From Cryptomeria japonica (lineage: Eukaryota > Streptophyta > Pinopsida > Cupressales > Cupressaceae), in NCBI RefSeq assembly GCF_030272615.1, contig NC_081410.1, positions 142,633,349 through 142,697,348 on the forward strand: a DNA stretch of 64,000 nucleotides, in the 5' to 3' direction. Below the pieces are notes generated by a model. That model saw only the letters and a list, made by a program, of their open reading frames with translations, was not told where the DNA came from and did not search any database. Of the stretch, positions 42,277 through 54,979 are shown in pieces. The translations under genes and the position numbers were made by a program. How positions within the stretch are numbered: position 1 is the first letter of the stretch; every line of letters starts with the position of its first letter.

Positions 42277-43281
42277 TGTTTAGGTTGAACCCAAGGTAGA
42301 ATTGAGAGGGGGTGAATCAGTCCAAAACAAACATTAAATGCAACACATATACAATTAAACTTCAACACACATCCAACACATGAACATGAAAATTTTCTAC
42401 GTGAAAAATACAAACAAGCAAAAACCACGGTGAGCACCTGCCCACAAAATAATCCACAAGAAAGAAATAATTACAAAAGAGAGTTCATTGCTCCAGACTT
42501 GCAGACCAATGCTAATTGCTCATGGTGCAAGATACAAAAGAGGACTTGCAAAACCTAAAGATAACTGCACTCAGGACAAGACACAAATGATAATGAAAAG
42601 AAGGATCTCCTTATCATGAAGTTGTCCTTGAACTCTGCATCAAGTGACCAACATCAAAACACACAACTAAGACCTCAACTGCCAACACTCTATCTCATAC
42701 CTTTGTCATAGTCTCAACACAACTTACATATCATTCAAACACAACTCTTCTTCTTTGCACTTTATCGAACCTCACTGATTATCTTCACATCATGCATCTA
42801 CATTCCACACCTCATCACTTTCTTGCCTTACACACAATTCAATCATACACATCCTTATATACAAGATCGACCATCAAAGCTTGAACCAAGTCGACCTTAA
42901 CCAAAATATACTTTCTGGACCAAAAATACACACGCTGATCCACTCCAGGAGAGAGGACCAAAACACATCTCCGAAAGACTAATTCACCGATCTACAATCA
43001 CCAGAAAAAATAGCATATCCATACACTACTCATTTGGATACAAGTAATTAATGGTTAAAACATATTCTTCAATGGAAGCAACTCAAATTCAGATCTCCAC
43101 ATGCTATAGTGAGACCCATAACATATCAAACAATCTCCCACAACTCATATCTGGACCTAAGAATAGGTCTAACATAGAATATCACAACTAACACTGCTAC
43201 AACACTTGAAGAACACAAAGATATTTCTGGACCCGAACACTTTCAAAACAAACAATTAACAACTACAACATAACCACAACA

Positions 43282-43323
<42 letters not shown>

Positions 43324-43411
43324 TACAAACATTCCGAACCAATGCCATTCTGGAACAACAGGTTTGACATCAATGACAACCACAACAACACATCAACACA
43401 TACTTTCAACA
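42277..43411 (-). repeat. Copia 3' LTR, with a (TA)n tract
   Basis: 1,135 bp; direct repeat of 46960-48172. Blocks such as GGGGGTGAATCAGTCCAAA and AATTAAACTTCAACACACAT occur in both. It contains a (TA)n microsatellite at 43284-43322 that the other LTR lacks. The end by the polypurine tract reads TGTTGAAAGTATGTG on the minus strand. Confidence 0.88.
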
Positions 43412-43778
43412 ATCTCCCCCTTTTTCATTGATGGAAACACTTGACAACAGTTGACTAAACTCAAATACTGCTCAATATATCTCCACAAACTGAATCTACA
43501 CAAATTTTCCCCCATATCAGGATTTGTTACTTAATCTTTGCTCAATCTTTCTCTTTGCTAGAAATTACTAAATCTCTCCCAAAGATTAAACTTGCTCAAT
43601 CTGTCCCTCTTTTCCATCAAGGACAAAGGTCACAACAATACTGCACACACCCCTACTCCCCTTGAGAGCAGCCACAATATCAATCTAGGACATCAAATAT
43701 TCATGAAAGCTCCCCCTGGACAGATGCATCTCCATAATGAACCTAGCAATAAGGAGGGGCAGTAACCCCAAGCTTCTT

Positions 43779-45360
43779 TCAAAGAAACTCAAAAGTATCC
43801 TTTTCCAATGCGAAAATATTTGCAACCTGCTCTTTCATAGAAATGTATTCCAATCTAACTTCTTTCTTAGCAACTTTATCTCTTACGTAGTGATATCCGA
43901 TTGAAATATGCTTTGATTTTGAATGCGTAACTAGATTCTTCAAAATGTTTATTGCACTTGTATTGTTACACATAATAGGAATTGCTTTATCATGTGTTAC
44001 CTTGATATCCTTAAGAGTTTGTCTCATTCACATTCTTGAGTAAAACAAGATGCCACTACAATATATTTTGCTTCAACAGTACATAGGGAAAGTGAAATCT
44101 TGTTTCTTACTGAACTAGGAGACCAATCCATCTCCTAAAAAGAATGCACCAGCACTAGTACTCTTCTAGTCATCAACATGTCCAACCCAATCTACATCAG
44201 TATATACTTTCAACATAAAATCTCCAACTTTTTTGTACCAAAGTCCATAATCCATAATACCTTTCAAAATATGAAAATTCTCTTCATATCTTGCCCATGT
44301 GTCACCTTCGGATTTGCTTGAAATGTAGCTATCAAACAAACAACCTTCATGATATCTGGTTTGGATGTAGTCAAATACAACAATCCACTAATCATCGACC
44401 TATACTTCTTTTGTTCAACCTCCAGAGACTCACCGTCTTTGCTCAACTTGCATCCAACAGTTAAAGGAGTTGTAACCAGTTTGCAATAATCAAAACCAAA
44501 CTTCTTCAACAGTTCGTTCACAGATTTGCTCTGAGAGATAAAAATTCAATTTTTTGATTGAATAACTTGCAACCCAAGAAAGATAGATAACTCACCGATC
44601 ATTGACATTTCAAATTTTTCCTGCATCTCTTTAGCAAATTCTTTACATAAACTATCATCTCCTCCAAATATAATGTCATCAACATTAACTATAACAATTA
44701 ACAACTTATCTCCCTCAATTGTGAAATAAAGATTATTGTTTGTTGTACCTTTCCTGAAATTTTGTTGAATCAAATATTTGTCTAATCTCACATATCATGC
44801 CCTCAATGTTTTTTTAAGACCATACAAAGCTTTCTTCAATCTACACACCATATCTAAATCCTCTATCAAGTTGAAACCATTCGATTTCTAAATGTAAACT
44901 TCTTCTAGATCTCCATTAAAAAATGCTGATTTGACATCCATATGATAAACTTTAAAATTCTTGTAAGCAAAAAATGCAAGAAACATGCGTATAGCTTCCA
45001 TCCTTGCTACCGGAGCAAAATTTTCTTCAAAGTCTATGCCTTCTACTTGTGAATATCCTTTACATACCACTTTTTCTTTATTCCTTGTCACTTGTCCTTA
45101 ATCATTGAACTTATTCCTAAAGACCCACTTAGTTCTTATTACATTCTTGTCCACCGGTCTAGGTACCAACTCTCAAGTCTTGTTCTTCTAGATCAGATTT
45201 AATTTTTCTTCCATTGCTTTTACCCAACTTTCATCTTTACTTGCTTCCTCATAAGTCTTCAGCTATGTCATAGATAGAAAACAATAATTGGCTTGTTCTT
45301 GAGCTTTTACAATCTTCCTTCTTGTCTGAACACCTTTTGTCTTATCTTCAATTATCTGAT
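43779..45360 (-). pseudogene. Copia reverse transcriptase and RNase H
   Basis: Minus strand, several frames. Linker KGVQTRRKIVKAQEQ (near 45320); [20 protein letters not shown] (45079-45020); [30 protein letters not shown]; the catalytic region reads IVNVDDIIFGGDD (44694-44660), where the usual YVDD has Asn for Tyr. Then GFDYCKLVTTPL (44490), LLYLTTSKPDIM, and the end of RNase H: SAINILKNLVTHSKSKHISI and REKVAKKEV-like DKVAKKEVRLEYISMKEQVA (43900-43800). Stops and frame changes throughout. Confidence 0.9.
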
Positions 45361-45376
45361 TTTTGAAATGATGCTT

Positions 45377-46900
45377 CTAAACATATTTGGTAGGAATTTT
45401 TGTTGAATCTTCCTCTTCTTCTTCATCATTTGTTTCCTTCTCTTTACTTTCTTTCGGATCACTTGTCTTCTCAGGAGCTGCTAGAACAATCTCAACCTTT
45501 TGCGCTAACAAACATTTATTCTCCTTTCTATAATTGATATAGTATACATTTCCACATGTTCTAACTCCTTCTGAAACTCTTTTACCAGTCTTCTCTTTTC
45601 TGATCACACATCCAGATCTACTAAATAACACTTCATATCCTTTTATACACATCTGACTCATACTTAACAAACTATGTCTTAATCCTTCAACATAATAAAC
45701 ATCATCAGTTTTATGCTTACCATCAATAGAAACACTTCTAATACCTCGAATAGTTGTACCATCTTCTCCGACAAATTTCACCAATCCTCCATCATACTTC
45801 TTGAGATTAATAAACTTGTCTTTATCACCGATCATATGATTTGAACATCTGGAGTCTATAATCCACGTACTCGGTTTTATCTTAGCATGCAATGCAGCCT
45901 TAACTGTTCTCTCTTCTTTTGGTTTCTTCAAAGCATCCTCCTTATCTTCAATTGCCAGAAACAAGGATTCTTCATTCGAATCATCATCAACTTCATCTTC
46001 AAATGTATGCTCCTCAATATAACATAAGCCCTTCTTCTCTCTTCTGTTAAAGTTGTGTTTCTTAAACTTTTTTTTCTTCTCATCATCATCTGATCTCTTA
46101 TAGTCTTCTCTATTAGTGTAACTAGAAGAATAATGCCCAATTCTACCACAAGAAAAACATTTAAGAGGCAACTTGCCTTCACATTTTCTAGTGCCTCGCT
46201 GCCATCTTCTCACAAAATTTGCTTTAGCTTCTTCTAGGTCTCCACTACATTTTGGATCATCATGCCTTGAAACACTAAGTCCCGCTTCTTTCTTTTCCCT
46301 TTTCTCTTCCTCCATTTCTGAAATCTCATAGGCTACTAAAGTACCCATACGCCGATCAATAGTATACTCACTCAAATTATTGCTCTCTTGTATAACACAT
46401 CTTTGTGGCTTGTAGGATTTAGGCAAAGTCAACAAGATCTTATGAGCATCACATTCTTCAAAATGTCCACTGATAGCTTTAATGCCATTAGCAAGATCAG
46501 TCATTGTATGAATGTAGTTATCAACACTTTCATCTTCCAACATTCTTTGATGCTCATACTTATGCTTCAAATTCATCAACCTAGCCTAATTTGTCTTTGG
46601 ATCTCCTTCATATGCCATACATATCTTGTCCCATACAACTTTTGCTTCCTTCAATACTTTTACCTTTCCAAACACTGAGTCACTTATGGAGCTACAAATT
46701 ATAGCTCTAGCCTTTGCATTAGTCTCCTTCAACTTTATCTCATGTGGAGTCTAAGCACCACCCTGTGGAGGTGTACATCCGGTCTGAATGATTTCCCAAT
46801 TTCCATTTTGCTATGTCTCCAAATGTGAATCGATTCTCCTTCCAGTACAAAAAAATTGTACCATAAAAACTCGGAACCTTGTAATGCACGTCATGCACCA
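45377..46900 (-). pseudogene. Copia gag-protease fused in frame to the post-integrase linker
   Basis: Gag starts upstream of 46579 (MVHDVHYKVPSF near 46900, then frame breaks); a 400-codon open stretch follows. LKHKYEHQRMLEDESVDNYI is the classic Copia gag block. The CCHC knuckle CFSCGRIGHYSSSY has Tyr for the last Cys. The protease reads WIIDSRCSNHMIGDKDKF, Arg replacing Gly of the DSG site. After GNVYYINYRKENKCLLAQ, where pre-integrase and integrase should follow, the frame passes straight to EKTSDPKESKEKETNDEEEE, the acidic linker before RT. The integrase loss is therefore a clean in-frame join. Confidence 0.88.
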
Positions 46901-46959
46901 TATCGGATATACCTCAAGCGGTTAAGCTTGCTCAAGAGGAACTTTTCTCTAATACCAAT

Positions 46960-48172
46960 TGTTGAGCCCAAGGAAGGACTAAGAGAGGGGGAGTGAATCA
47001 GTCCAAAGCAAAAATTAAATGCAACACATACACAATTAAACTTCAACACACATCCAACACATGAACACGAAGATTGTTTATGTGGAGAACCCAAACAGGG
47101 AAAAACCATTGTGAGAACCTGCTCATGAAATAATCCACTGGATAGAAATGATTACAAAAGAGAGCTCACTTTTTTACAGTTGTAGACCAAGGCTATCTGC
47201 TCATGGTGCAAGATACAAAAGAGGACTTGCAAAACCTGAAGCTAATTGTACTCAGGGCAAGATACAACAAAGATATGAAAAGAAGGATATCTTGATCATG
47301 AATTTGTCCTTGAACTCTGCATCAAGCGACCAACATCAGAACACACAACTCAGACCTCAACTACCAACACTCTATCTCATACATCTCTCACAGTCTCAAC
47401 AAAACTTGCATATCATTCAAACACAACTCTTCTTCTCTGCACTTTACCGAACTTCATTGATTATTTTCTCATGCATCTACATTCCGCATCTCATCGCTTT
47501 TTTGCCTTACACACAATTCAATCACACACATCCTTATATACAAGATAGATCATCAAAGCTTGAACCAAGTCGTTTTGAACTAAAATATACTTTTTAGACC
47601 AAAAATACACATGCTGCTCCACTCCAGGAGAAAGAGAGGACCAAAGCACATCTCCCAAAGATTAATTCCCTAATCAACAATCGCCGGAACATAACCAACA
47701 ACATATCCATACGCTACGCATCCATATAAGCAATTAATGATCAAAACATGTTCTTCAATGCAAGCAACTCAAATCCGAATCTGCACACTCTACGGTGAGA
47801 CCCATAAAACATCAGACAATCTCCCACAACTCATATCTGGACCTAAGAATAGGTCTAACATAGAATATCACAACCAACAACTAACACTACTACAACACCT
47901 AGAGAACATAAATATATTTATCGGACCACAAAACAATCATATTCATGATACCAAAACTATATCCAACAAAGATAACCATAATAAACATAACTATAATAAA
48001 CAATGTCAACAACACTTTTTGGAGTTGAACACTTCCAGAACAAACAATGAACACTAGCAGCATAACCACAACAAGATATCTCTGCACCACAAACATTCTA
48101 GACCAATGCCATTCTAGAACATGTTTGACATCAATGACAACCACAGTTACATATCAACACATACTTCCAACA
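46960..48172 (-). repeat. Copia 5' LTR
   Basis: 1,213 bp, from TGTTGAGCCCAAGG (plus strand) to TACTTCCAACA. GAGAGGGGGAGTGAATCAGT near its inner edge is nearly the same as in the element D LTR. Plus-strand ORFs inside it are chance. Confidence 0.88.
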
Positions 48173-48619
48173 GGTTAGCCCATACTACATCAAAAGTTCT
48201 CTAATATATAAGAAAAGTACAAAATATATTGACCTAAAGCCTCAAATAACAATTTTACAATATTTTGACTTTTACACGCCAAAAAGAAATTTGGACTTTG
48301 TGCCCATTACAATATTTGATTTGATTGATAATTTAAAATTTGTTGACAAATCACATGATTGTAGATGAAGAACTCTAATGGTGATGTTTGATCCATTTGC
48401 ATAGGCTAAAAAATATTACATTGCTTGAAAATTGCAAATCCCAAGTCATCCTTGCAAGATTTGGTTCAACTAAAATATAATGATAAACTAAAATGCAAAT
48501 AGGCTTTAGCTTTCTTACCTATCCTCACATGATCCATACATCAGGCTTGCAAGGGTTTCAAATGTTAGACTGAAACTAGACCCAAAGACCTCCTCTACTT
48601 GATCCTCAGTTGAGAGGAC

Positions 48620-50700
48620 TACTTTATTTTGTCTTCAAATTGCCTCAAATGCTAAGGCACTAGCAGGATCCCGGTTTGGCAATAGAAACGTGCCACTCTC
48701 TATCACCATCCTTCTCCCTTCCCCCGGAGTGATGTTATCTATATTGAAATCAAACTTAGACAATACTCGCTTTAACAATCCATCACACTTTGATGGATCC
48801 ACTCTCTTCTTTTCTTCTTCAAGATTATTTTGATAAGCTGCTTGTTTTCTTCTCAATACAAAATCTTTGAATTCCTATGTTTTTACAAAATCATCATCCG
48901 ACAAGCTAGGGCTCTTACATTCCCTATATCGTTATTGACAACTTCCAAAAAGTTAATGCTCCTATTATAAGGCATTGAATGCACTATCATTCTAGTAGCA
49001 TTTTTTTCTTCCTTGACAACTTCTAATTCAGTTTGAATTTCTTCTTCAACGTCAATGATTTTAAAATTAGTCTTGCCTTTACCTTTATCATTAGAGGTCT
49101 ATTGCCTCTTAATTTGTTGACTATCAACATCCTCTAAATCTTAAGATGATGAGGCTTCCTCTAATGTTTCACTCCTTGGTCTCACATAGGGCTTCACAAA
49201 CGCCCTTGGATATCTATGCATTGCAGGTCGTTCCTCCTTAAGAGCCATGATCAGTTCTACATTTTCAATCATTTTCCTGATTCTGATAATTTTATTTTCT
49301 TCTCTTACATAGAATCCTAGAAAAGATGGATCCTCATTGATCTTTTCTTTCTCTACTCATGATTTGATTCCACTTTTCTTTTTCGTCTTTCAACTCTTCA
49401 TAAGATAGGGCATTCCTCACTATATCCTCTTCTAACAAAATTTCATACACAAAAATGGACTTCTTCACATGAAGCCTCACAATATTGAGGAATATTTCAA
49501 GATCAAAATTGACCCTAGCCACAACTGGTGACAATCTATATTTGCTCAAGATAGAATATATTTGATCTAGGCCATCTTTGTTGGCCATTTGAAAGTCGGA
49601 CCACCTCAATGCTTTTGGAAATAGGGAGCCTTTTGTTTGATTTCTCAAATGAAATTTATTCAATTCATTTAGTTGCCATATAATTTCCAAATAAGCGATT
49701 CTCCTTGACGCACGCTGGCAATAGTTGAGGTTTCACTGTAAACCCGTACAGTCTAAAATATGCAGAGTATTGGTTCAAATACCTATCTCCCCAATTATTT
49801 ACCCCAACTCCAAAGTCCTCTTGTATGGTCTAATAAAGTCTATCACATCCTTAGGGATCCTTTCCATTTGTACACCAAAATAGGCCATTATTCTTCTGAT
49901 AAAGAACTCAAAAATTATGAAATTAGAGTTCGTATAGTCCCTATCCCATAGATAGATCTAGCATTGCATTGGGAGTTGGTTGTTTTGATCATCAAAAATT
50001 TTGACACACAAAGCCTTACCCAAATCTGTCTTCCTACATGTAAAAACAAATGACACATTAGATAATAAATTTAAAGCTAGCTTAATAAGACTGGCTTTGA
50101 GGGCCACCATCTATCTGTACATTTGATATGCCAGGTATTGCAAAATCAAATTCAATGCTCACTATATTGTCCTAAATATGTGTATGCAAAATCAAATTCA
50201 ATGCTCGCTGTATCATCTTGAATATACGCATCTTCTTCTATGCATCCTCACCTAGAATTTGACATAGGGAATAGTAAGTTTTAATGAAATAATCTTGAAA
50301 AGTTTTGATACAGAATGGTTCTTTCTCAAATATTTCATTCCTTTTCTATCAAACCCTTTTACCCTATGTCCTAGGATCTTGACTCTTTTGTAGACACTCT
50401 TATGAGTTTCATGCTTACTACAGAAGTGTCCAAGTGTATCACTTAATTTGTAGCTCCATTCAACTTGAAAAATTCAACAATGTAAGCCTTTGTGAAGGCT
50501 ATTATAGGATTACCATCAACCACCAACACTTTAATCATCTTCACATCATATTTATCAACATTTCTTGAAAAAAATTAGCATCTACAAACACATTGGGGAC
50601 CACAACCTTCTCCATGTCCAAGTACCAACTATATCTTGGTCATGGTTGACATAGCCTTACAATATTTTGAATTAGGACTTTACCAATGGTATCAATGAAA
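48620..50700 (-). pseudogene. Family E: decayed retroelement-like ORF
   Basis: Minus-strand fragments in order: VVDGNPIIAFTKAYIVEFFK (about 50525-50465), IHLDTSVVSMKLIRVSTKES, KYLRKNHSVSKLF; then, after breaks, LRWSDFQMANKDGLDQIYSI (49610), RLSPVVARVNFDLEIFLNIV (near 49530) and EEDIVRNALSYEELKDEKEK (49430). A tail KFDFNIDNITPGEGRRMVIE lies near 48740. The first block has the same shape as the N-terminal motif of families A-D. No homologue inside the window is close enough to align throughout. Weak; may be more than one element. Confidence 0.4.
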
Positions 50701-51099
50701 GGTGAGTGATGGACAAGGAAAAATGTTTAGTTGGCAAGAATTTAGTAAATAATTAGCAACTTAGGGTCTTTAGTTGAATATAATACTGAGCATCTGAGAT
50801 TGGCACTTCAATCTCTTGAGGTGACATATTATCAAAGGCTACAATTATATACATCAATGGACTTACGAACCAAAATCAATATAATGTTAATTTGTTGGAA
50901 CCCTGTACAATTAGGAAAGCTATGTAACAAGATTGTATATTGAGAAAAAAAACACCACCAAAGGTGAAACAATGAGAATAAATGACAAAAATGTGACTAA
51001 TCCTACTAGCGAAAAACTAATCCTACTAGCGAAAATATAGACAAATTATTTAATCCAAGAGAAAGTAGTAAACTCTCTCCTCAAGAAGAGATAAAGAAA

Positions 51100-52617
51100 A
51101 ATTAAATAAGCATATGTTTGAATTGTGATAGCAAAGGGTCAAGGAGTCATAAGTTTTCTAATAGTGAGAAAACAAATGAGGTTGAAGAAGAGGGAGAAGT
51201 AATTGTGAAAGAACAAAATATAAAACTCAAGAAAGAGGATACCAAAGAAAAAGAAAGCAATGATATCTTTTGACATGCATTGAATGGAATAAATACACCA
51301 AAAAAAATCGAAGTAGCCGGTAATATTATAAATCAAAATGTGAAAGTGTTGGTTGATGCAAGTAACACGTACAACTTTATTGATAGATGGCTAGCTTGTG
51401 AGCTCAATTATTGTATTTATTTGGTCATTGATTTTCAAGTCATGATAGATGACATAATGCAACTCTCTTGTGGTGGTAAATGCCATCATATTAAACTCTC
51501 AATGAAAAAATATCAATTAGATTGAATTTTTTTGCTATCCTTATTAGGGGCGTGGATGTAGTTTTGGGTCTACAATGACTTAAACAATTAGGAACAATAT
51601 CTTTCAATTTTCAAGACTTATCCATGACTTTTAGTACACATGAAAAAAAGTATGAACTTTTGTGGATACAATCACAAAGTGTAACAAGTAGCTCCCATAC
51701 GATAGAGAAATCACTCAAGAAAGTTTCTTATAATATAGGTTCTTAATTAAATTTTATAGAAGCAAGAGTTGTGACAACTCAAGATCGCCCAAAATATCAA
51801 GAAATCATGGAACACCTCAAAACTATTTTGAGAATCTAAGGTTGTACCTCTAATAAGATACCATAATCATGATATTAAATTAATACCAAGAAGTATTTTT
51901 CATCCCAAAATATGTACCTATTTATCCCTTATGATTATTCTAAATGATAAAGATGATCCATGGACAGGTTTTGCATTTCTCTTACTAATAAATCAAGAGA
52001 ATAAAATATATGTAAAATAATTCAAAGGTTTATTTAGAGAGAAAGAAATAGGAGGAGATGTGATGTCACCTAAAGTTGTTAAGATAGACCCTAAGAAAAT
52101 AGGATTTTGGGGACTAACAAGATACTATAGAAGATTTATTCATAAGAAATATTTCTTTTGGAAATTTATTAAAGTGAATGTCCAAAAATTTGTGGATAAG
52201 TATTTGATATGCTAACAAAATAAAGGGATACAATAAATACTCTTTGCCTCTTACAAAAATATGAGGCATTCCAACACAAAATTGGGAAGAAAGATCAATA
52301 GATTTCATTAAGGATTGCCAGTCATATAATCCATATGTAATTTTTCTTGTTGTGGATAGACCCATTAAGTATGCCTATTTATGCGGAGTCTCTCATCCAT
52401 TTCATGCTAGTACTATGGAAATAGTATTTATGCAAAATATACAAAAACTTCATGGAATTTACAAAAATAAGATTGCAAATAGAGCCACCTCAAAATTCTT
52501 AATCAAGGGGAAGAATTTTTCAATTGAAGATGCAACATGGAATGATGAATGATTCATATAAAATATTTTAGAGTTGCTAAGAATTGATGGATATAATTTT
52601 TTGAAGGGGAAGGGAAT
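51100..52617 (+). pseudogene. Shredded Ty3/Gypsy element
   Basis: Pieces of pol in the right order with most of it missing. Knuckle remnant NCDSKGSRSHK (51121); protease NIINQNVKVLVDASNTYNFI (51325-51385), where DAS replaces DSG, then DFQVMIDDIMQLSC; an RT end GLTRYYRRFIHK (about 52110); integrase zinc-domain-like VNVQKFVDKYLIC (52174); integrase core VDRPIKYAYLCGVSHPF and FMQNIQKLHGI (52349-52460); and, after a deletion, the chromodomain-type end IEDATWNDE (52522-52548). A purine run AAGGGGAAGGGAA (52605-52617) ends it. Confidence 0.75.
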
Positions 52618-52880
52618 GTTATGATCCTAATATGATATATCCCTAAGTATAATAAGGATAAACACTTGTGACATGCTTAACCTTGACACAAATATTAGTT
52701 GATACACTAGCCCCTCTTACTTAGGATGAAAGAATATGTCCCTATGTAGTTAAACTTATAAATAAGGATAAGAACTCTTTCCCATATTATCATATCATAA
52801 ATGTTAAATTTATATATTATAGTCTGATTATTGGAAGTCACCCCCTTGAAGTGGTTTTCTATATTTTTTATTTAAGCAAA
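52618..52880 (+). repeat. 3' LTR of the Gypsy relic
   Basis: Starts TGTTATGATCCTAATATG straight after the polypurine tract. Related in several blocks to 37630-37820. The distal end is not defined. Confidence 0.55.
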
Positions 52881-54850
52881 TATTTCCAAGAAATATCATA
52901 ACAAGGCAACTTGCACCTATTTAGGTTTGGGCTTACCCCTTGGCCTTGTAGTTGACGCTCACTCTAACTTTACTTTGTGACCTTTGGCCTTGGGCTACAA
53001 CTAGTATTTTGTGTAAAGCCACAACTTTTACACTAGGACATTAAGAGATAATAGACAAACCAACAATTTTTTCACAACACAACATATTTAATTTGGAAAA
53101 CTACAAACATGTAAAATGAGGCATATTTGAGTGTTAGGATCCCCAAAATCAATGGAACACCTTCCCAACATCTCTACTAAACCACCCTCTAAATTTCACT
53201 AAGCTACAACAACTAGAAGGGCCAAAACAACTATTTGAGAATTTTTGCAAGAGCATGTAGGTGGGCTAGACTTCAACCAAACAATGCAATTTGCAACGAT
53301 AGTTCAGTAAGGTTTGGAACTCAAAATATAATTACAAACCAGGAGTCTACACATCCCAACATATTGAAAAATTGCAAGTTGCAAATACATGTTGAATCTC
53401 AAAAACTTTAAGCAACAAACAATGAATTTGGAGATATAACTATTTTACAATTTTGTGATGTGCAAATAATCCCCCAATTTTGTCTTATAAGAGGTTCAGC
53501 CCTCGTGATCTTCTTTTTATTTTTCACGTTTAGAAAATGCAATTGAACTCTAGACCTTGAACTCACTACACATTGGACCTTGGAACTCATTTGCACTTTC
53601 CAAATTTGAAAATTGCAAATGAATTCTAAAATCCAGTTCCATAACAACATAGACTCCAAGGAAGTTTTGACACCAACACTTGTTTAAGTGTTGATGAGTT
53701 ACCAACATTGATGTATAAACAACTTTGGACTCTTAAATATTGGGTTCACAAAATGCCTTGGTCAATGGTTATCGAAACTTTGGTCTCACTACACTATAGA
53801 TTTTGGAATTGGATTGGAACTTTAAGACAAAAAAGAAAGTAACATACAACTTTTTCTCACAAGACAAAGCCAAAGTTGTTTTTCTTTGTTGTTTACAAAC
53901 AAGTATAGGGATATATTCATGAGAATGTGGGCATCGACTTGGCCACATAAAAACATCTTAAAGTACATCAATCCCAAGATGAAAATGAATTTAAAAGATA
54001 ACTCTAAAACTATAGGTCCATAAAAAATATAATTCTAACAAAAGCATAACAACTCAAAAGGCTATGTGCAAGTGACATCATTGTTAAGGTGGGCTCAAAG
54101 CAACTATGTAACTCTTTTCTACTATGATAGAAAAAAGTAGATCCACTCAAATATAAAACATAAAGTAGTGGTTTTACATACAAAGGACACTACAAGAAGA
54201 AATACTAATCATTTTTTATTAATCAAATAAAATGGCCACATGCACCAATTCAATCAAAAAGGCAAATAAATTATTCAAATCCAATAATCACTTATTCAAT
54301 TACGTGAAAAAGAGCCACTTCCCAATATGGAAGGGCATACTCTATAATAACTATTATACAAATAATATTAAAATTTTGTTGATCCACATAATGATCCCAA
54401 TACACGAGGAGCAAGAAACACCACTAGTTGTCATTGCCATGCTATCTTCATTGAAGGATGAATAGGGGAATGTTATCTTACTATATTCTCATCATTTAGT
54501 GCAACTCTTTTTTTTATGCCACTATAGGCAACCCTCTAGCTACAAAGAAGAACATCATGGAAACTCGTTGTAAAGGCCAAGCTCACAATATAGGGTTACA
54601 TAAGGCAACAACACACACAAATACACAAGGATCATAAAATATGGGTGAACACACCATGCACAACAAGGTTTTCTTCAACACAAAATTAGAGGTGTTCCAT
54701 TCGATAAAAAATGACAAGAGGAAGGTAAATAAGTCATAGAAGTAGACTTCAATTAGCTCTCCAAGCCTCCCTATAGAATCTAGGGATCAATTTTTTCAAA
54801 TCTCTAGAACAAGTTAGGAGATAGTTTGTTAAAAAAAAATTGTATAATAA
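52881..54850. other. No recognisable feature
   Basis: About 2 kb of AT-rich DNA. Open stretches are short and unlike any family I know. Confidence 0.4.
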
Positions 54851-54979
54851 GGTTTGGCGCAATTTTTCAGAAAAATGCCCTTCCTAAAACATAAGCAAAC
54901 ACTTTTTCACATTCTTTTTCATTTTAAAAATTTCGAGGATGGGGATGATGTGGATTTTGGAGGATTAGGATTATGTGAA

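Larger units (their letters stand above)
42277..48172 (-). mobile_element. Copia retrotransposon with both LTRs, integrase deleted
   Basis: LTRs at 42277-43411 and 46960-48172, direct repeats with TG...CA ends. On the minus strand: 5' LTR (right), primer site ATTGGTATTAGAG (46947-46959), gag, protease, then RT and RNase H, and polypurine tract AAAAAGGGGGAGAT (43412-43425) before the 3' LTR (left). The integrase is missing. Five-base target duplications were not evident (left flank CAAAAT, right flank GGTTA), so one end may be rearranged. Frame breaks show it is inactive. Confidence 0.88.

Noticed and set aside
43284-43322. (TA)n tract as a regulatory site
   Set aside because: A simple microsatellite inside one LTR copy and absent from the other; no other evidence.
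47148-48057. Plus-strand ORFs of 149 and 106 codons
   Set aside because: They lie wholly within the Copia 5' LTR and have low-complexity His/Thr/Gln composition; no counterpart is conserved in the other LTR.
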